From assembly GCF_002077135.1 (NCBI RefSeq), contig NZ_LDOS01000001.1:136219-200218 (forward strand): a DNA stretch of 64,000 bases, in the 5' to 3' direction. Shown here in pieces: positions 1-8,990 of this stretch. Numbering within the stretch: position 1 is the stretch's first letter; each line of letters starts with the position of its first letter. The DNA is from Metallibacterium scheffleri. Lineage in GTDB: Bacteria > Pseudomonadota > Gammaproteobacteria > Xanthomonadales > Rhodanobacteraceae. The translations under genes and the position numbers were made by a program. Below the pieces are notes generated by a model that saw only the letters and a program-made list of their open reading frames with translations, searched no databases and had not been told where the DNA came from.

Positions 1-2401
1 GATCGACCTCGGTGGGCGCCAGGCCGGGCGTGATCGTGGCCAGTGCGGTCATGGGCACCATGCCGCCCGAGCTGCTTTGCACATACAGGCGCTTGATCGA
101 CTCGGGCGTGGCCGCCATCGACGGCATGGCATTGAGCACGACCTGGTACTGGTTCATGTCGGTGTAGATGGTGCTGATCTGGCGCTGGCCGAAGGCATCA
201 TAGAGCGCGCCATCGATGGCGCCGATGCCGATGCCGAGGCGCGCCGCGGTATTGCGGTTGATATGCAGCGTCTCGCGCAGGCCGGAGCCGTCAAGACTGG
301 TGCTGACATCGGTGAAGATTTTCGACTTGCGCATCGCCGCGGCCAGTTTCGGCGTCCATGCCTCCAGTTCGGCGTAGTTGTCGCCCTTGAGGTTGTAGCT
401 GTAGAGGGTTTTGCTGTTGCCGCCGCCGGGACCGCCGATGTCCTGCACCGGACGCAGGAACACCGAGATGCCGGGCACATGCGCGGTAGCGAGGCGCAAC
501 TGGTTCATCACCTGTTCTGTGGTCAAGCTGCGGCCGTCGCCGAGCGGCTTGAGATTGATCAGCAAGGTGCCGGTGTTGCCGCTGCCGTGCCAGCTGCCGA
601 GGCGCGAACCGACGCTGTCGACCGATGGATTCTGCTGCACGATTTTCGCCACGCGCTGCTGCAGCTGCATCATCACCGCGGGCGAGATGTCGGCGCCCGC
701 CTGCGTGGAGCCCTGGATGGCGCCGGTGTCCTGCTGCGGAAAGAAGCTCTTCGGGATCACCACCATCAGCGCGATGGTCAGCACCAGCAGCAGCGGCACC
801 TGCGCCGCCATCAGGCGCGGATGGCGCAGCGCCCACTCCAGCGCCTTGGCGTAGCGCGCGCGCATGCCGGCGTGGAAGGCTTCCAGCTTGCGTCCCAGTC
901 GCGACGCTTCCGCTGCGGGCGGATGCGCGTGCAGGAACTGCCCGCACAGCGACGGCGTCAGGGTGAGCGAAACCAGCGCCGAGATCAGGATGGCCGCCAC
1001 CAGCGTGATCGAGAATTCGCGAAACAGCATGCCGAAGAAGCCGGTCATGAACAGCAACGGCGCGAACACCGCCACCAGCGACGCGGTGATCGAGACCACG
1101 GTGAAGCCCACCTCGCGCGTGCCGGCCAGCGCGGCATCCATCGGGCTCAGGCCCTTTTCGAGATGGCGATGGATGTTCTCGATCACCACGATGGCATCGT
1201 CGACGACAAAACCAATCGCGATCACCAGCGCCATCAGCGAGAAATTGTCCAGCGTGTAGCCGAGCACGTACATGACGATGAACGCGCCGGTCACCGACAG
1301 CGGTGCAGCCAGCGCGGCGATCAGCGTCGGCGCCCAGCGGCGCAGGAACAGCAGCATCACCATGATCACCAGGCCAAGGCTGATCAGCAGCGTGATCTGC
1401 ACCTCGTCCACCGAGGCGCGGATGGTCGGGGTGCGATCGAAGAAGGGCGTCAGCTTGACCCCCGCGGGCAGATCCGGGGTGAGCTGCGGCAGCAGCGCGC
1501 GCACCTGATCGACGATGGCGATGACGTTGGCATCGGCCTGCTTGCGGATCATCAGCAGGATCGCGCGCTGACCGTTGTACCAGGCGGCCTGGTACTGGTC
1601 CTGCTGGCCCGAGTAGACGTGCGCGATGTCCTTCAGTCGCACTGGCACGCCGTTGCGCACCGCGACGATGGCGTCGGCGAATTGATCCGGCTGGGTCATC
1701 GACGTGTTGGCGTTGATCGCCAGTTGCGTGTGGCCATCCGACAGATAGCCCATCGGCTCGATGACGTTGGCAGCGACCAGCGCGTTGCGCACCTGGTCGC
1801 CGGTCAGCCCCATGGCGGCCATGGCGCGCAGGTTCAGATCCACGCGCACCGCCGGCGTGGCGCCGCCGTTGATGTCCACCTGCGCCACGCCGGGAATCTG
1901 CGAGATGCGCGGCGACAGCGTGGTGTCGGCGTAGTTGTAAAGCTGCGACAGCGGCTGCGTGGTACCGGTCAGTGCCAGGATCAGCACCGGCGCGTTGTTG
2001 GGGTTGGCCTTGCGGTAGATCGGCGGCACGCGCAGGCTGCTGGGCAGGTCCGGCGCGGCGGCGTTGATCGCCGCCTGCACGTCGCGCGCCTTGTTGTCGA
2101 TGTTGGTGCCGACGTTGTACAGCATGACGATGAAGCTGGAGCCTTCCGAGCTGAACGAGTTCATCGTGTCGATGCCGCTGATCTGGCCGAGATGCCGCTC
2201 CAGCGGCGCGGCCACGGTGTTGGCCATGTTGCGCGCGTCGGCACCGGGCACGCTGGCCTGCACGAAGATCGCCGGGAACTCGAGGTTGGGCAGCGGCGCC
2301 ACGCCCAGCAGGAAGTAGCAAATCATGCCGATCACCAGCACGCCGGCGGCCAGCAGCGAGGTACCGACCGGGCGTTTGATGAAAGGTGCCGAGATGTTCA
2401 T
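1..2401 (-). CDS. mdtC: RND multidrug efflux permease, MdtC-like (3' part beyond window)
   Basis: Inner-membrane proton-driven pump of the HAE1 RND family, the second permease of an MdtABC-type tripartite exporter. Translating the minus strand from the ATG at 2401 gives an open frame of 800 codons to the window edge, so the C-terminal quarter is missing. It begins MNISAPFIKRPVGTSLL, typical of RND permeases, followed by TM1 and the porter domain. TM4 carries the paired acidic residues of the proton relay in the motif GFVVDDAIVVIENIHRH. The start overlaps the stop of the upstream permease by 4 bp (ATGA), so the two are translationally coupled. Having two different permeases after one fusion protein is the hallmark of MdtABC and MuxABC systems, which form heterotrimers. 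The exact substrates cannot be told from sequence. Confidence 0.93.
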   Translation of the reverse strand, partial: MNISAPFIKRPVGTSLLAAGVLVIGMICYFLLGVAPLPNLEFPAIFVQASVPGADARNMANTVAAPLERHLGQISGIDTMNSFSSEGSSFIVMLYNVGTNIDNKARDVQAAINAAAPDLPSSLRVPPIYRKANPNNAPVLILALTGTTQPLSQLYNYADTTLSPRISQIPGVAQVDINGGATPAVRVDLNLRAMAAMGLTGDQVRNALVAANVIEPMGYLSDGHTQLAINANTSMTQPDQFADAIVAVRNGVPVRLKDIAHVYSGQQDQYQAAWYNGQRAILLMIRKQADANVIAIVDQVRALLPQLTPDLPAGVKLTPFFDRTPTIRASVDEVQITLLISLGLVIMVMLLFLRRWAPTLIAALAAPLSVTGAFIVMYVLGYTLDNFSLMALVIAIGFVVDDAIVVIENIHRHLEKGLSPMDAALAGTREVGFTVVSITASLVAVFAPLLFMTGFFGMLFREFSITLVAAILISALVSLTLTPSLCGQFLHAHPPAAEASRLGRKLEAFHAGMRARYAKALEWALRHPRLMAAQVPLLLVLTIALMVVIPKSFFPQQDTGAIQGSTQAGADISPAVMMQLQQRVAKIVQQNPSVDSVGSRLGSWHGSGNTGTLLINLKPLGDGRSLTTEQVMNQLRLATAHVPGISVFLRPVQDIGGPGGGNSKTLYSYNLKGDNYAELEAWTPKLAAAMRKSKIFTDVSTSLDGSGLRETLHINRNTAARLGIGIGAIDGALYDAFGQRQISTIYTDMNQYQVVLNAMPSMAATPESIKRLYVQSSSGGMVPMTALATITPGLAPTEVD

Positions 2402-5400
2402 GTCACGCTGCCGTCCACGTTGACGCGGCGCACGCCGTGCGCGCGCAGCCATGCCGCGAAGCGCTCCAGGTACAGGTAAACCACCGGGGTGGTGTACAGC
2501 GTGACCAGCTGCGACAGCAGCAGGCCGCCGACGATGCTGATGCCCAGCGGCTGCCGCAGTTCTGCGCCGATACCGGTGCCCAGCGCCAGCGGCAGCGCGC
2601 CCAGCAGCGCGGCGGCGGTGGTCATCATGATCGGCCGGAAGCGCAGCAGCGCGGCATGGCGGATGGCGTGCTGCGGCGTCATGCCTTCGCGCTGCGCGAC
2701 GATGGCGAAGTCCACCATCATGATGGCGTTCTTCTTGACGATGCCCATCAGCAGGATGATGCCGATGATGCCGTCGATCGACAGCGGCAGGCCGAACAGC
2801 ATCAGCGAGAGCAGCGCGCCGACGCCGGCCGATGGCAGCGTGGACAGGATCGTCAGCGGATGGATGTAGCTCTCGTACAGCACGCCGAGCACGATGTAGA
2901 TCACCAGGATCGCGGCCAGGATCAGCAGCACCTCCTGACTGAGCGACGACGAGAACTCGGCCGCCGAGCCGATGAAGCCGGCGCGGACCGAATCCGGCAG
3001 TTGCATCTGTTGCTGTACGGTGTTGATCGCGTCCACCGCCTGCGACAGCGAATAGCCCGGCGCCAGATTGAACGACAACACCACCGCCGGCATCTGGTCG
3101 AGGTGGCTGACCACCAGCGGCGCCGTGGTTTCGCTGGCGTGCACCAGCACGCTCAGCGGCACGCTGCTGCCGCCACCGACGCTGATGCCGGTGTTGCTGA
3201 GGCCGATGCCGGTGGCGGTGGAGGTGTTGCTGGAGGCGGCCTGGCCGAAGCTGGTGGCGGTGCTGCCGGTCAGCGCGCCACTGCCGTTGCTGCGCACTGT
3301 GAGCTGATCGAGCAGCGCGGTGATGTTGCGGAACTGCGGCGCCACCTCGAGGATCACGCGGTACTGGTTGAGCTCGGTGAAGATGGTCGAGATCTGGCGC
3401 TGACCGAAGGCGTCATACAGCGTGTCGTTGATCGTCTGGATCGGCACGCCCAGCCGACTGGCGTTGGCGCGGTCGATCTGCAGGTCCATCACGCGGCCGC
3501 GATCGGCGAGATTGCTGTCCACATCGGCCAGCTCGGGCAGCTTGTGGAATGCGGCGGACATGCGCGTCGCGTATTGTTTCAGCGCGGCGGCATCCAGCGA
3601 GCGCATCACGTACTGGTACTGCGTGGCGGCCACGCGCGTATCCAGGGTCACGTCCTGCACCGGCTTGAGATACAGCGCCACGCCCGGCACATCGGCGGCA
3701 CTGCGCTGCAGGCGCGCGACGATGCTGGCCAGGCTGGAGCGCTCCGCGCGCGGCGTCAGCACGATGCTGAGCTGGCCCTGGTTGAGCGTGGGGTTGGTAT
3801 CGCCGATGCCGACGAACCCCGCCACGCCGGCCACTTCGGGATCGCGGCGCACCGCCGCCATCACCGCCTGCATGCGTCGCTCCATGGACGGGAACGCGAT
3901 GCTCGGGTCGGCCTGCACCACGCCGGTGATCAGGCCTGTGTCCTGCTCGGGCAACAGGCTCTTGGGGATGACGACATACAAAAACACCGTCACCACCACG
4001 CTCAGCGCGAACACGCCCATGATCGTGCGCTGATGCTCGAATACCCAGTCGAGACTGCGTTCATAGGCGCCGAGCATGCGCGCGAAGAAACCGCGTGGCT
4101 TGCCATCGGCGCTGTGCTCCTGCGGCAGCGCGCCGGGCTTGAGCAGATACGCGCACAGCATCGGCGTGAGCGTCAGCGAAATCACCGCCGACAGCGCCAC
4201 CGCGATCGTCAGCACCCAGGCAAACTCGTGGAACAGGCGCCCGGTCACGCCCGGCATCAGCAGCAGCGGCAGGAACACCGCGATCAGCGACACCGTCAGC
4301 GAGATGATGGTGAAGCCGATTTCCTTGGCGCCCAGTTCAGCGGCCTCGCGCGGCTGCTTGCCCTGCTCGATGTAGCGCACGATGTTCTCGATCATCACGA
4401 TCGCATCGTCGACCACGAAGCCGGTGGCCACGGTCAGCGCCATCAGCGAGAGGTTGTCCAGCGAGAATCCGGCGAAGGCCATCACGCCGAAGGTGCCGAT
4501 CAGCGACAACGGCACCGCCACCGATGGGATCACCGTGGCCCACAACCGGCGCAGGAACACGAAGATCACCATCACCACCAGCACGATGGCCAGCAGCAGG
4601 GTGAACTCCACGTCCGCCACCGAGGCGCGGATGGTGATGGTGCGGTCGGCGAAGATGCCGAGGTTGACCCCCGCCGGCAGTACCGCACGCAATGCCGGCA
4701 ACTCGGCGCGGATCGCCGCCACGGTTTCCACGATGTTGGCGCTGGGCTGGCGGCGGATGTCCAGCAGCACCGCCGACTTGCCGTTGGCCCACGCGGCCAC
4801 CTGGTCGTTCTCGACACCGTTGACCACGCTGGCGACATCGCTGAGCCGCACCGGCGCGCCGTTGACGTAGCTGATGATCAGGTTCTGGTAGGCCGCGGCA
4901 TCGGGCAACTGGTCGTTGGCGCCGATGGTGAAGCTTTGCGTGCTGCCGTTGAGATTGCCCAGCGGCGCGTTGACGTTGGCCTGGGTGATGGCGCTGCGCA
5001 CGTCCTCGAGCGTGAGGCCGAGGTTGGCCAGCGCCGCGGGGTTGACCTGGATGCGCACCGCCGGCTTGATGTTGCCCTCGACGCTGACCAAGCCCACGCC
5101 GGAGATCTGCGACAGCTTCTGCGCGAGGATGCTGTCGGCGTAATTGGTGACATCGCGCACCGGCAGGGTGTTGGAGGTCAGCGCCAGGGTCAGGATCGGC
5201 GCATCGGCCGGGTTGACCGCGTTGTACACCGGCGGATACGGCAGCGCCGCGGGCAGCGTGCCGCGCGCGGCGTTGATCGCGGCCTGCACGTCCTGCTCGG
5301 CGTTGGCGATATCGCGGCTCTGGGTGAACTGCAGGTTGATCACCGACAGACCCTGCGAGCTGTTCGAGCTCATCATGGTCAGGCCGGAAATCTGCCCGAA

Positions 5401-5637
5401 CTGGCGCTCCAGCGGCGTGGTCACCAGGCGCGCCATGGTCGAGGGGCTGGCGCCCGGATATTGCGTGGTCACCTGCAGGCTCGGCGCCTCGACGTTGGGC
5501 AGCGCCGCCACCGGCAGGGTGCGATAGCCGAAGATGCCGAACAGCAGCAGGGCCACCATCAGCAGCGAGGTGGCGATGGGGCGGCGGATGAACAGCGTCG
5601 AGATGCCGACGCCCGTGCCTGGCACCGCTTCAGTCAT
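2398..5637 (-). CDS. mdtB: RND multidrug efflux permease, MdtB-like
   Basis: Full-length RND permease of 1079 residues and first of the two pump subunits of this operon. It starts STLFIRRPIATSLLMVALL after a short N-terminal extension, and TM4 has the proton-relay motif GFVVDDAIVMIENIVRY. The ATG at 5637 is chosen because it lies just after the stop of the fusion-protein gene; an in-frame GTG at 5649 would overlap that gene. An unusual Ser/Gly/Thr-rich stretch of about 40 residues (roughly 3163-3292 in DNA) sits in the second porter/docking half, between a VRSNGSG segment and VPLSVLVHASE, where relatives usually have only a few residues. The gene shares a 4-bp overlap with the downstream permease. 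Substrates are probably drugs, bile-salt-like or phenolic compounds, judged from the family only. Confidence 0.94.
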   Translation of the reverse strand: MTEAVPGTGVGISTLFIRRPIATSLLMVALLLFGIFGYRTLPVAALPNVEAPSLQVTTQYPGASPSTMARLVTTPLERQFGQISGLTMMSSNSSQGLSVINLQFTQSRDIANAEQDVQAAINAARGTLPAALPYPPVYNAVNPADAPILTLALTSNTLPVRDVTNYADSILAQKLSQISGVGLVSVEGNIKPAVRIQVNPAALANLGLTLEDVRSAITQANVNAPLGNLNGSTQSFTIGANDQLPDAAAYQNLIISYVNGAPVRLSDVASVVNGVENDQVAAWANGKSAVLLDIRRQPSANIVETVAAIRAELPALRAVLPAGVNLGIFADRTITIRASVADVEFTLLLAIVLVVMVIFVFLRRLWATVIPSVAVPLSLIGTFGVMAFAGFSLDNLSLMALTVATGFVVDDAIVMIENIVRYIEQGKQPREAAELGAKEIGFTIISLTVSLIAVFLPLLLMPGVTGRLFHEFAWVLTIAVALSAVISLTLTPMLCAYLLKPGALPQEHSADGKPRGFFARMLGAYERSLDWVFEHQRTIMGVFALSVVVTVFLYVVIPKSLLPEQDTGLITGVVQADPSIAFPSMERRMQAVMAAVRRDPEVAGVAGFVGIGDTNPTLNQGQLSIVLTPRAERSSLASIVARLQRSAADVPGVALYLKPVQDVTLDTRVAATQYQYVMRSLDAAALKQYATRMSAAFHKLPELADVDSNLADRGRVMDLQIDRANASRLGVPIQTINDTLYDAFGQRQISTIFTELNQYRVILEVAPQFRNITALLDQLTVRSNGSGALTGSTATSFGQAASSNTSTATGIGLSNTGISVGGGSSVPLSVLVHASETTAPLVVSHLDQMPAVVLSFNLAPGYSLSQAVDAINTVQQQMQLPDSVRAGFIGSAAEFSSSLSQEVLLILAAILVIYIVLGVLYESYIHPLTILSTLPSAGVGALLSLMLFGLPLSIDGIIGIILLMGIVKKNAIMMVDFAIVAQREGMTPQHAIRHAALLRFRPIMMTTAAALLGALPLALGTGIGAELRQPLGISIVGGLLLSQLVTLYTTPVVYLYLERFAAWLRAHGVRRVNVDGSVT

Positions 5638-5638
5638 G

Positions 5639-6814
5639 TCAGCCGCCACCGCTGCGCGTGCCGGCCGTGGCGGTCTTGGGCAGCGGCGGCACCTGACCCG
5701 GCGCCAGCGGGATCACCTTGCTGTTCTGCTTGAGCCGGAATTGCCCCTCGGTGACCACGCGCGTACCGGCGACGAGTCCACTGCGGATCAGGGTCTGGCT
5801 GGCGCCGGCCTCGCCGCCGGTGGTCACCGCCTGCATCTTCACCGTGTTGCCGGGCTGCACCGCGAACACGTAGTCGCCATCGGGACCGCGCTGCACCGCC
5901 TGTGCCGGCACCACCAGCGCGTCGTGCAGCGTGCCTAGTTGCAGGCGCACGTTGACGAACTGCCCTGGCCACAGCGTATCGGTGGGATTGGCGAATTCGG
6001 CCTTGAGCTGGAACGTCGAGGTGCTGGTATCGATCTGGTTGCTGATCACCTTGAGCGCGCCCATGGCGATCACCTTGTCGTTGCTGCGATCCAGCGCCGC
6101 GACCTGCAGCGCGCCCTTGAGCATGCCGTCACGCACGGCTTCGATGTTCTGCTGGGGTAGATTGAACAGCACGCTGATCGGGTGGATCTGGGTCAGCACC
6201 ACGATGCCGCCGCTGGTGGTCGGGCCGACTATGTTGCCGACGTCCACCAGACGCAGTCCGGCGATGCCGTCGATCGGCGCGCGGATCGTGGTGTAGCCCA
6301 GTTGCACCCGCGCGCTGTCCAGCGCGGCCTGGTCGGCCAGCACCGCGGCGCGCTGCTGCAGCACGGTCTGCTCCTGCGCCTGCAGGGTTTGCGCGGCGAC
6401 GTACTGTTTCTTGCCCAGGTTTTCGTAGCTGGATGCCAGATACTTCGCCGCGCTCAGCAGCGCCTGATCCTGCGCCAGCTTGCCCTGCGCCTGCTCGACC
6501 GCGGCCTGAAACGTACGCGGATCGATTTGCGCGATCACGTCACCCTTCTTGATCTCCTTGCCTTCCTTGAAGTTGACCGAAACCAGCTGCCCGGTGACCT
6601 GCGGCACCACGGTGACCGTGTTCAGCGCGCTGACCGTGCCCAGCGCGGTCAGATAGACCGGCACGTTTTCGCGCGTGGCCGGCACCACGGTGACCGGGAT
6701 CGGCGTGTCCTCGCCGCCGCGCTGGAAACCGGTGGATCGATGCATGATGCGGTAACCAATGATGGCGACCACCAGCACGACCACGATGATCGCGACGATT
6801 TTCCAGCGTGACAT
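5639..6814 (-). CDS. mdtA: RND periplasmic membrane fusion protein, MdtA-like
   Basis: Periplasmic adaptor of 391 residues linking the MdtBC-like permeases to an outer-membrane channel. The start at 6814 (MSRWKIVAII) is preceded by an AGGAAG ribosome site; an upstream in-frame Met at 6865 lacks one. One N-terminal membrane anchor (about residues 4-22) is followed by the biotinyl-lipoyl half (VVPQVTGQLVSVNFKEG), a long alpha-helical hairpin and the second lipoyl half (GYTTIRAPIDGIAGLR), then beta-barrel and membrane-proximal domains (LWPGQFVNVRLQL). The tail is rich in Pro, Thr and Gly. It is the first gene of the operon; the next gene starts 1 nt after its stop. No dedicated outer-membrane factor gene is visible downstream within the window. 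Confidence 0.94.
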   Translation of the reverse strand: MSRWKIVAIIVVVLVVAIIGYRIMHRSTGFQRGGEDTPIPVTVVPATRENVPVYLTALGTVSALNTVTVVPQVTGQLVSVNFKEGKEIKKGDVIAQIDPRTFQAAVEQAQGKLAQDQALLSAAKYLASSYENLGKKQYVAAQTLQAQEQTVLQQRAAVLADQAALDSARVQLGYTTIRAPIDGIAGLRLVDVGNIVGPTTSGGIVVLTQIHPISVLFNLPQQNIEAVRDGMLKGALQVAALDRSNDKVIAMGALKVISNQIDTSTSTFQLKAEFANPTDTLWPGQFVNVRLQLGTLHDALVVPAQAVQRGPDGDYVFAVQPGNTVKMQAVTTGGEAGASQTLIRSGLVAGTRVVTEGQFRLKQNSKVIPLAPGQVPPLPKTATAGTRSGGG

Positions 6815-6869
6815 GGCGCTTCCTGGGATGGGGCGGGGATAGGTGTGGGCTCGCAAACCGTGCAAGTGT

Positions 6870-6900
6870 AGGGCCGCGCCGCCTGCGCGCGCGCGGCCCT
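6870..6900. terminator. GC-rich hairpin between the DUF2384 gene and the mdt operon
   Basis: A perfect 10-bp inverted repeat (AGGGCCGCGC / GCGCGGCCCT) with an 11-nt loop lies 69 bp beyond the stop of the DUF2384 gene and about 55 bp before the start of the mdtA-like gene. No U-run follows on either strand, so it is not a classic intrinsic terminator. It could end the upstream transcript with help from Rho, or act in the leader of the pump operon. Confidence 0.4.
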
Positions 6901-6968
6901 GCCATCAGTCATGTCGCGTCGCAAGCCAATTGCAAACTTGCGCGCGCCGCGGATACGCGCAGATCCGC

Positions 6969-7409
6969 TCAGGCCATGGGCGAATCGTCGTCGCCACGCG
7001 CTGGCGTGGAAAGGGCAAACGCGGCGCCGGCATCGCGCGTGGGCAGCGCGGCGCGCGTGTCCCAGCGTTCGACGCCATCCAGATAGTGCAACAGTTCACC
7101 AACGCGGCCCTCGGACACCATCTCCTCGGCGGTGCGGTAGGCGAACGTCGCCAGCGGCATGTGCCGGAACCAGTCACGCGCGGCCGCGCGGCCACCACCC
7201 AGGCGCGTGGCGCGATCGAGCACCGTACGCGCATCGCGCATGTAGCGTTGCAGTCGCGCATCGAGCGGCTGCAGGGTTGGGGTCTCCGGCGCGACGTTGG
7301 CGTACTCGGCCAGATGGCGCAGGTTGATGCCGAGGCTGCGCGCGAAACTGCGCGGATCATTGCTCGCGGTGCTGCCCGCGGCGGGGCTGGTACGTGTCGT
7401 GCAAGACAT
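6969..7409 (-). CDS. DUF2384 (MbcA/ParS/Xre antitoxin-type) domain protein, orphan
   Basis: 146-residue protein. The start at 7409 (MSCTTRTSPAAG) follows a GGAG site. The middle (about residues 55-112) fits the MbcA/ParS toxin-binding fold of DUF2384: a helix RDARTVLDRATRLGG, the AARDWFRHMPLA segment at the place of the usual ARxWL...NPAL motif, and RTAEEMVSEGRVGELLHYLD at the end. The N-terminal part (SLGINLRHLAEYANV) resembles the degenerate helix-turn-helix of Xre-MbcA antitoxins. Such proteins normally sit beside a RES-domain toxin; none is encoded here, so it may be a solitary regulator or a leftover antitoxin. The C-terminal 30 residues are disordered-looking and not conserved in the family. 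Assignment is by pattern, not by search. Confidence 0.6.
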   Translation of the reverse strand: MSCTTRTSPAAGSTASNDPRSFARSLGINLRHLAEYANVAPETPTLQPLDARLQRYMRDARTVLDRATRLGGGRAAARDWFRHMPLATFAYRTAEEMVSEGRVGELLHYLDGVERWDTRAALPTRDAGAAFALSTPARGDDDSPMA

Positions 7410-7644
7410 GGTGAACTCCGGATGCGGGCGCCGTCTGTCGCGGCGTGACATTGAGTGCGGCGCGCCGTTGGCGTCCGCGGCATCCGCCCCGCGCCGCCGG
7501 GGCTGCGCGCACGTGGGTCGGCATGCGCACTCTAGGTGCGCGTGCTGCGCGCAATGAATGCCTGGCGTGTCGGGATGTAACGGTTCGTTGCGCCACGGCC
7601 CCGTCGCAGCCCTGCTGCACCGCGCCATCGGCCACGCGCGGGCC

Positions 7645-7650
7645 TACAAT
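7645..7650 (+). promoter_or_regulatory. -10 element (TACAAT) of the QEGLA-motif gene
   Basis: TACAAT ends 6 nt before the ATG at 7657, so transcription would begin at or next to the start codon and the mRNA would be leaderless. No clear -35 is visible. The same spacing recurs before the hemD, hemX and higB genes in this window. Confidence 0.45.
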
Positions 7651-7656
7651 CGCGGC

Positions 7657-8934
7657 ATGCTCGCCGCAGCGCCGCCCGCATCCGACTTGCAGCGCATCGC
7701 CGCGCTGGATCAGCGTCTGAGCGCCGCGGTGCGTGGCGTGCGCATCCTGCGCACGGTGGCGCTGCCGGCGGCACAAGCCGAGCCGTTTCTGGCCGCGCAC
7801 GCGGCGGGGCGCCTGCGCATGCCGGTCGCGGACTATCGCGCCCCGGACCTGTCCGCCGCGCGCGACGAACTGGACGCGATCCTCGTCGCCATTCCGCATG
7901 CGCATCCGCTGGGCAATTATTTGCAGCGCGCGGCGAGCGCCTGGCGCGACGCCACGTTGATGCTGGAAGCGGTGGGCACGCCCGCCGCCAGCGCGCTGTC
8001 GGCGCAACTGTATGGCAGCCCGCAGGATGCGATCCCCGGCACCACGCTGAGCAGCGCCGCGGCCGCGCGCGAGTTCGTCGCGGTGGCCGCGGAACTGGGC
8101 GGCGAGCTGGAGGATTCGGCCGAGTTGCACGATATCGACGCCGCCACCCTGCAGACCGAGTTGCGCGTGGCGCTGGATGCGTTTTTCGGCGCCGGCAGCG
8201 TCGCGGTGGAGCTGGATGCCGAGTTGGCCGCCAAGGCCGCCGCCGGTGCCAGCCGCATCCGTTTGCGCAGCACGTCGCGGTTCAGCGCCTACGACCGCCA
8301 CCAGTTGCTCGCGCACGAAGCCTTCGTGCACACGCTCACCGCGCGCAACGGCCTGCTGCAGCCGGCGCTGGGCTCGCTGGCGCGCACCAGTCCGCACGTC
8401 ACCGCGACCCAGGAAGGCCTGGCGGTGTATGCCGAGCTGATCTCCGGCGGCATGGACCTGGCGCGGCTCAAGCGCATCAGCCTGCGCATCCTCGGCATCG
8501 AGCTGGCGCTTTCCGGCGCCGATTTCATCGAGGTGTTCCGTTTTTTCCTCGGCCACGGCCACGATGCCGCCGACAGCTACAACTCCACCGCGCGCATCTT
8601 CCGCGGCGTGCCGTTGCGCGGCGGCTATGCCTTCGCCAAGGACACCGTGTATCTGCATGGCCTGCTCAGCGTGCACACGTTTTTCCGCTGGGCCTTGCGT
8701 GGGCGCCGACTGAGCCTGCTGCGGCGTCTGTTCGCCGGCAAGATGGCGTTGAGTGACGTGCTCGATTTCGAGCCCTGGTTCGACACCGGCTTCATCGCCG
8801 AGCCACGCTACCTGCCGCCGTGGATCGCCTCGATGCAGGGACTCGCGGGCAGTCTGGCGTTCTCGCTGTTCATCAACCGCATTCCCATGGACGAAGTCAG
8901 CGCCGCCAACTGGCGCGCGCGGACTGACGCCTGA
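7657..8934 (+). CDS. QEGLA-motif protein (DUF1704), putative metallopeptidase
   Basis: 425-residue protein of the family annotated 'flavohemoglobin expression-modulating QEGLA motif protein', DUF1704, related to the eukaryotic KIAA0895/MATCAP tyrosine carboxypeptidases. The key signatures are present: an HExxxH zinc-type motif (HEAFVH, residues 220-225) and TQEGLA (251-256), which supplies the following acidic residue; RFSAYDRHQLLAHE precedes the zinc motif. Start: the ATG at 7657 directly downstream of a TACAAT box; an in-frame ATG at 7558 would add 33 atypical residues. There is no signal peptide, so it is likely cytosolic. It stands alone between opposite-strand genes. Peptidase activity is known for distant eukaryotic relatives; the bacterial substrate is unknown. 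Confidence 0.85.
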   Translation: MLAAAPPASDLQRIAALDQRLSAAVRGVRILRTVALPAAQAEPFLAAHAAGRLRMPVADYRAPDLSAARDELDAILVAIPHAHPLGNYLQRAASAWRDATLMLEAVGTPAASALSAQLYGSPQDAIPGTTLSSAAAAREFVAVAAELGGELEDSAELHDIDAATLQTELRVALDAFFGAGSVAVELDAELAAKAAAGASRIRLRSTSRFSAYDRHQLLAHEAFVHTLTARNGLLQPALGSLARTSPHVTATQEGLAVYAELISGGMDLARLKRISLRILGIELALSGADFIEVFRFFLGHGHDAADSYNSTARIFRGVPLRGGYAFAKDTVYLHGLLSVHTFFRWALRGRRLSLLRRLFAGKMALSDVLDFEPWFDTGFIAEPRYLPPWIASMQGLAGSLAFSLFINRIPMDEVSAANWRARTDA

Positions 8935-8948
8935 AGCCGGCAGGGCAA

Positions 8949-8980
8949 CGGCGTCCGCACCCACACGGATGCGGACACCG
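8949..8980. terminator. Candidate bidirectional terminator between convergent genes
   Basis: CGGCGTCCGCA and TGCGGACACCG form an 11-bp stem with one mismatch and a 10-nt loop. It lies in the 56-bp gap between the stops of the convergent QEGLA gene and the propeller gene, a typical place for a shared terminator. There is no long U-run on either side. Confidence 0.5.
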
Positions 8981-8990
8981 TGGGCTTGCC

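Noticed and set aside
77-2479. An 800-codon open frame on the plus strand opposite the MdtC-like gene
   Set aside because: It is a high-GC shadow frame: extremely rich in Arg, His and Gln with no domain pattern, and antisense to a clear RND protein.
2386-5733. An open frame of over 1100 codons opposite the MdtB-like gene
   Set aside because: Composition (runs of H, R, Q, D) and perfect antisense placement mark it as a shadow, not a gene.
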